From Pseudoflavonifractor sp902362925 (GTDB lineage: Bacteria > Bacillota > Clostridia > Oscillospirales > Oscillospiraceae), in assembly GCA_902362925.1 (NCBI GenBank), contig CABIYL010000017.1: DNA of 64,000 nt. The stretch is one strand, 5' to 3'. A program made the translations under genes and the position numbers. Below are positions 62,074 through 64,000 of this stretch, one piece after another. The notes beneath the pieces were generated by a model, which was not told where the DNA came from, did no database searches, and saw only the letters and a program-made list of their open reading frames with translations. Every line of letters begins with the position of its first letter. Within the stretch, counting starts at the first letter, position 1.

Positions 62074-63161
62074 AGATACTGATCATAACCAACCACTCCT
62101 ATATGTTCTGGCAGTTCCGACGGGAGCTGACCGCCGCACTGCTGAAGGACCACCAGGTGGTGCTCAGTACGCCCTTTGTGGGCCACGAGCAGGACCTGGA
62201 GGCCATGGGCTGCCGCTGCATCGAGACGGCGGTGGACCGGCGGGGCATCAATCCGGCCACGGATTTCAAGCTTTTTTCCACCTATCGCAGACTGATTGTG
62301 GAAGAAAAGCCCGACCTGGTCATTACATACTCCATCAAGCCCAATATCTATGCCGGGCTGGCCAGCCGGCTGGCCGGTGTGCCCTACTGCGCCAATGTCC
62401 AGGGCCTGGGTACCGCCTTTCAGAAGAAGGGGCTGGCGGCTCTGGTGACGGTGATGTACCGGGCCGCCCTCGGAAAAGCCAGGAGAGTGTTCTTTGAGAA
62501 CGAGGGCAACGCCGCCATTTTTCGTGAAAAGCATATCTCTATTCCGGAGCGGCAGACAGTGCTGCCCGGCGCCGGGGTGGATCTGGCCTGCTACACGCCG
62601 GAGCCCCGCCCGGAGGATGGAACGGTCCGGTTTCTGCTTGTGGGCCGGATCATGAGGGAAAAGGGCGTGGATGAGCTGTTCTGGGCTGCCCGGAAGCTGA
62701 AAGAGGAGTATGGCGACAGGGTCGCCTTTGACGTGGTGGGATTTTTTGAGGACGCATACAAGCAGACTGTGGAGGAGCTGGCGGCGGAGCATATCCTCAC
62801 CTTCCACGGCTTCCAGCAGGACGTGCGGCCCTTCTACGCCGCCGCCGACTGTGTGGTGCTGCCCTCCTACCACGAGGGCATGTCCAACGTGCTGCTGGAG
62901 GGAGCCGCATCCAGCCGGGCCCTTGTGACCAGCGACATTCCCGGCTGCCGGGAGGCGGTGGAGGACGGCGTCACCGGCTGGCTGTGCCCCGTGGGAGACC
63001 GGGAGGCTCTGCTGGACCGGCTGCGCCGCTTTGTGTCCTGTACACCGGAGGAGCGCCGGGCCATGGGGCAGGCAGGCCGCGCCCTGATGGAGCGCCGCTT
63101 CCGCAAGGAGGACGTGGTGAATAAGACCCTGGCCGCACTGCTGGAGGAGAAACCATGCTGA
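62070..63161 (+). CDS. Glycosyltransferase family 4
   Basis: 363 residues, GT-B fold. N-terminal KILIITNHSYMFWQFRRELT, C-terminal donor-binding LLVGRIMREKGVDELFWAARKL and CVVLPSYHEGMSNVLLEGAASSRALV. Adds a second sugar to the lipid-linked repeat started by the preceding transferase. Start and stop both overlap neighbours. Confidence 0.93.
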   Translation: MKILIITNHSYMFWQFRRELTAALLKDHQVVLSTPFVGHEQDLEAMGCRCIETAVDRRGINPATDFKLFSTYRRLIVEEKPDLVITYSIKPNIYAGLASRLAGVPYCANVQGLGTAFQKKGLAALVTVMYRAALGKARRVFFENEGNAAIFREKHISIPERQTVLPGAGVDLACYTPEPRPEDGTVRFLLVGRIMREKGVDELFWAARKLKEEYGDRVAFDVVGFFEDAYKQTVEELAAEHILTFHGFQQDVRPFYAAADCVVLPSYHEGMSNVLLEGAASSRALVTSDIPGCREAVEDGVTGWLCPVGDREALLDRLRRFVSCTPEERRAMGQAGRALMERRFRKEDVVNKTLAALLEEKPC

Positions 63162-64000
63162 ATCTGCTGCTCGTCATGGCGGTCTCGGTGGCCCTGGCCT
63201 ACGGCTCCCAGAAGCTGAATCCCTCTGGATTGGATCAACGGGGCAGGGTTTACTGGGATGTATGCCTGATGCTCATGGCGGTGGTCATGACTCTATTTGT
63301 AGGCCTGCGGACCGGCTACAATGACACACAGGCCTATATCATTGGCTTTCAGAACGCCGACCCGGTGCTCGTTTTCCTGTCCGACCCGGAAAACCTGGAC
63401 ATCCTCCACAACCCCCTCTTTTACTTTATTACCAGCCTGTTCCGCCAGCTGACGGACAATTACCATCTGTATCTGATGGCCTTTGCTCTGTTCAATACGG
63501 TGCTGTTTGTTCGTTTCCTGCGGCGGTATGCCCCGGAGGGCAACTTTGCCTTTGTGGTGTTCCTCTACTTCGCCATCGGCGTGTTTACCTTCTCCATGGC
63601 GGCCCTGAAGCAGATTACGGCCTCCGCGGTGCTGACCCTGGCCATTCCTGCCCTGGTGGATAAGAAGTGGGGACGGTACTATCTGCTTGTTGTCATTGCC
63701 GGACTGCTCCACACCTACGCCTTTATCTTCGCATTCCTTCCGCTGCTGTCGGGGAAGCCCTGGGGCTGGAAGACCCTGCTCCTGCTGGCGGGTACCCTGG
63801 CGGTTATGCTGACCTTTGAGGACACCATCGGCTCCATTCTGGAGTACGCCGACTCCATGGGCAAACACGTGGCGGAGTACGAGGTATTTGACGGCAACCA
63901 GATGAACCCCTTCCGGGTGGCGGTGTTTGCGGTGGTGCCGGTGCTGTCGCTGGTGTTCCGGCCATGGCTGGCGCCGGAGGAGGACCGGGAGAAGTGCATC
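63155..64000 (+). CDS. EpsG-family membrane protein (partial, runs off the window)
   Basis: The frame stays open to the window end (282 residues seen). Multiple membrane segments beginning MLNLLLVMAVSVALAYGSQK; FVGLRTGYNDTQAY, HNPLFYFITSLFRQL and MAALKQITASAVLTLAI are typical of EpsG-type polysaccharide polymerase-like proteins. Starts inside the GT4 gene end (7-base overlap). Likely polymerises the repeat unit. Confidence 0.85.
   Translation, partial: MLNLLLVMAVSVALAYGSQKLNPSGLDQRGRVYWDVCLMLMAVVMTLFVGLRTGYNDTQAYIIGFQNADPVLVFLSDPENLDILHNPLFYFITSLFRQLTDNYHLYLMAFALFNTVLFVRFLRRYAPEGNFAFVVFLYFAIGVFTFSMAALKQITASAVLTLAIPALVDKKWGRYYLLVVIAGLLHTYAFIFAFLPLLSGKPWGWKTLLLLAGTLAVMLTFEDTIGSILEYADSMGKHVAEYEVFDGNQMNPFRVAVFAVVPVLSLVFRPWLAPEEDREKCI

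Overview
The window looks like a chromosomal segment of a high-GC, spore-forming gut Firmicute, most likely an Oscillospiraceae relative of the Flavonifractor/Lawsonibacter/Intestinimonas type. That placement is inference. The sequence supports it with dipicolinate synthase genes (endospore-specific), a 4-gene L-rhamnose pathway fed by a GH78 rhamnosidase, SLH-type surface proteins, large serine recombinase biology, and strong GC bias that creates long false antisense frames. There are about 54 protein genes, one 5S rRNA, three tRNAs and one riboswitch.

Region by region. 1-5 kb: the end of an rRNA operon (5S), then a sporulation gene (dpaA, dipicolinate synthase A) that lacks its 5' half and is split by a 3570-bp element. 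The element carries a large serine recombinase, methylglyoxal synthase and an rRNA methyltransferase. attL and attR can be read directly. Rejoining them restores the dpaA frame exactly and yields two dyads (attB and attP) centred on the same base step. dpaB follows. 5-12.8 kb: a VanW-domain protein, an XpaC-like protein, tRNA-Tyr and tRNA-Thr, a candidate SOS-controlled promoter region, a small sigma-region-4 protein cluster, and a YtrA-type GntR/ABC-2 operon. 12.8-21.6 kb: a lysine-riboswitch-controlled NhaC-family transporter, a polar amino-acid ABC transporter, asnS, and a LytTR/DUF3021 membrane operon. 21.7-28.1 kb: pseudouridine catabolism (psuK, psuG), a ZIP metal transporter, a rhomboid protease, a secreted MBL-fold lipoprotein, tRNA-Arg and an MGMT-family protein.

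28.1-41.6 kb: a complete L-rhamnose utilisation operon (GH78, GPH/MFS symporter, rhaB, rhaA, fucO-like reductase, rhaD), and next to it a membrane-anchored GH3 glycosidase with permuted domain order, a small membrane partner and a divergent DeoR regulator. Together they release rhamnose and glucose from plant glycosides and convert rhamnose to DHAP and 1,2-propanediol. 41.6-48.5 kb: a cell-surface acylation cassette (MBOAT plus two SGNH-like proteins, each fused to BspA-type leucine-rich repeats) and an ABC exporter.

48.5-64 kb: a VWA/SLH surface protein, a giant secreted GH20-like protein, and immediately after it a Cys-rich 79-residue putative RiPP precursor with its own attenuator. Next come an HPr-kinase-like protein, a radical SAM/SPASM enzyme, PqqD, a metallophosphoesterase, an NTP_transf_5 nucleotidyltransferase and an S24/S26-like peptidase. 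The row runs without a break into polysaccharide genes (sugar transferase, GT4, EpsG-like, cut by the window end). The two most interesting systems are the dpaA-interrupting element and this radical-SAM peptide/polysaccharide locus. Three further places (asnS 3' end, psuG terminator, tRNA-Arg 3' end) show duplicated gene ends or terminators flanking 100-230 bp gene-free inserts, which I read as integration footprints.
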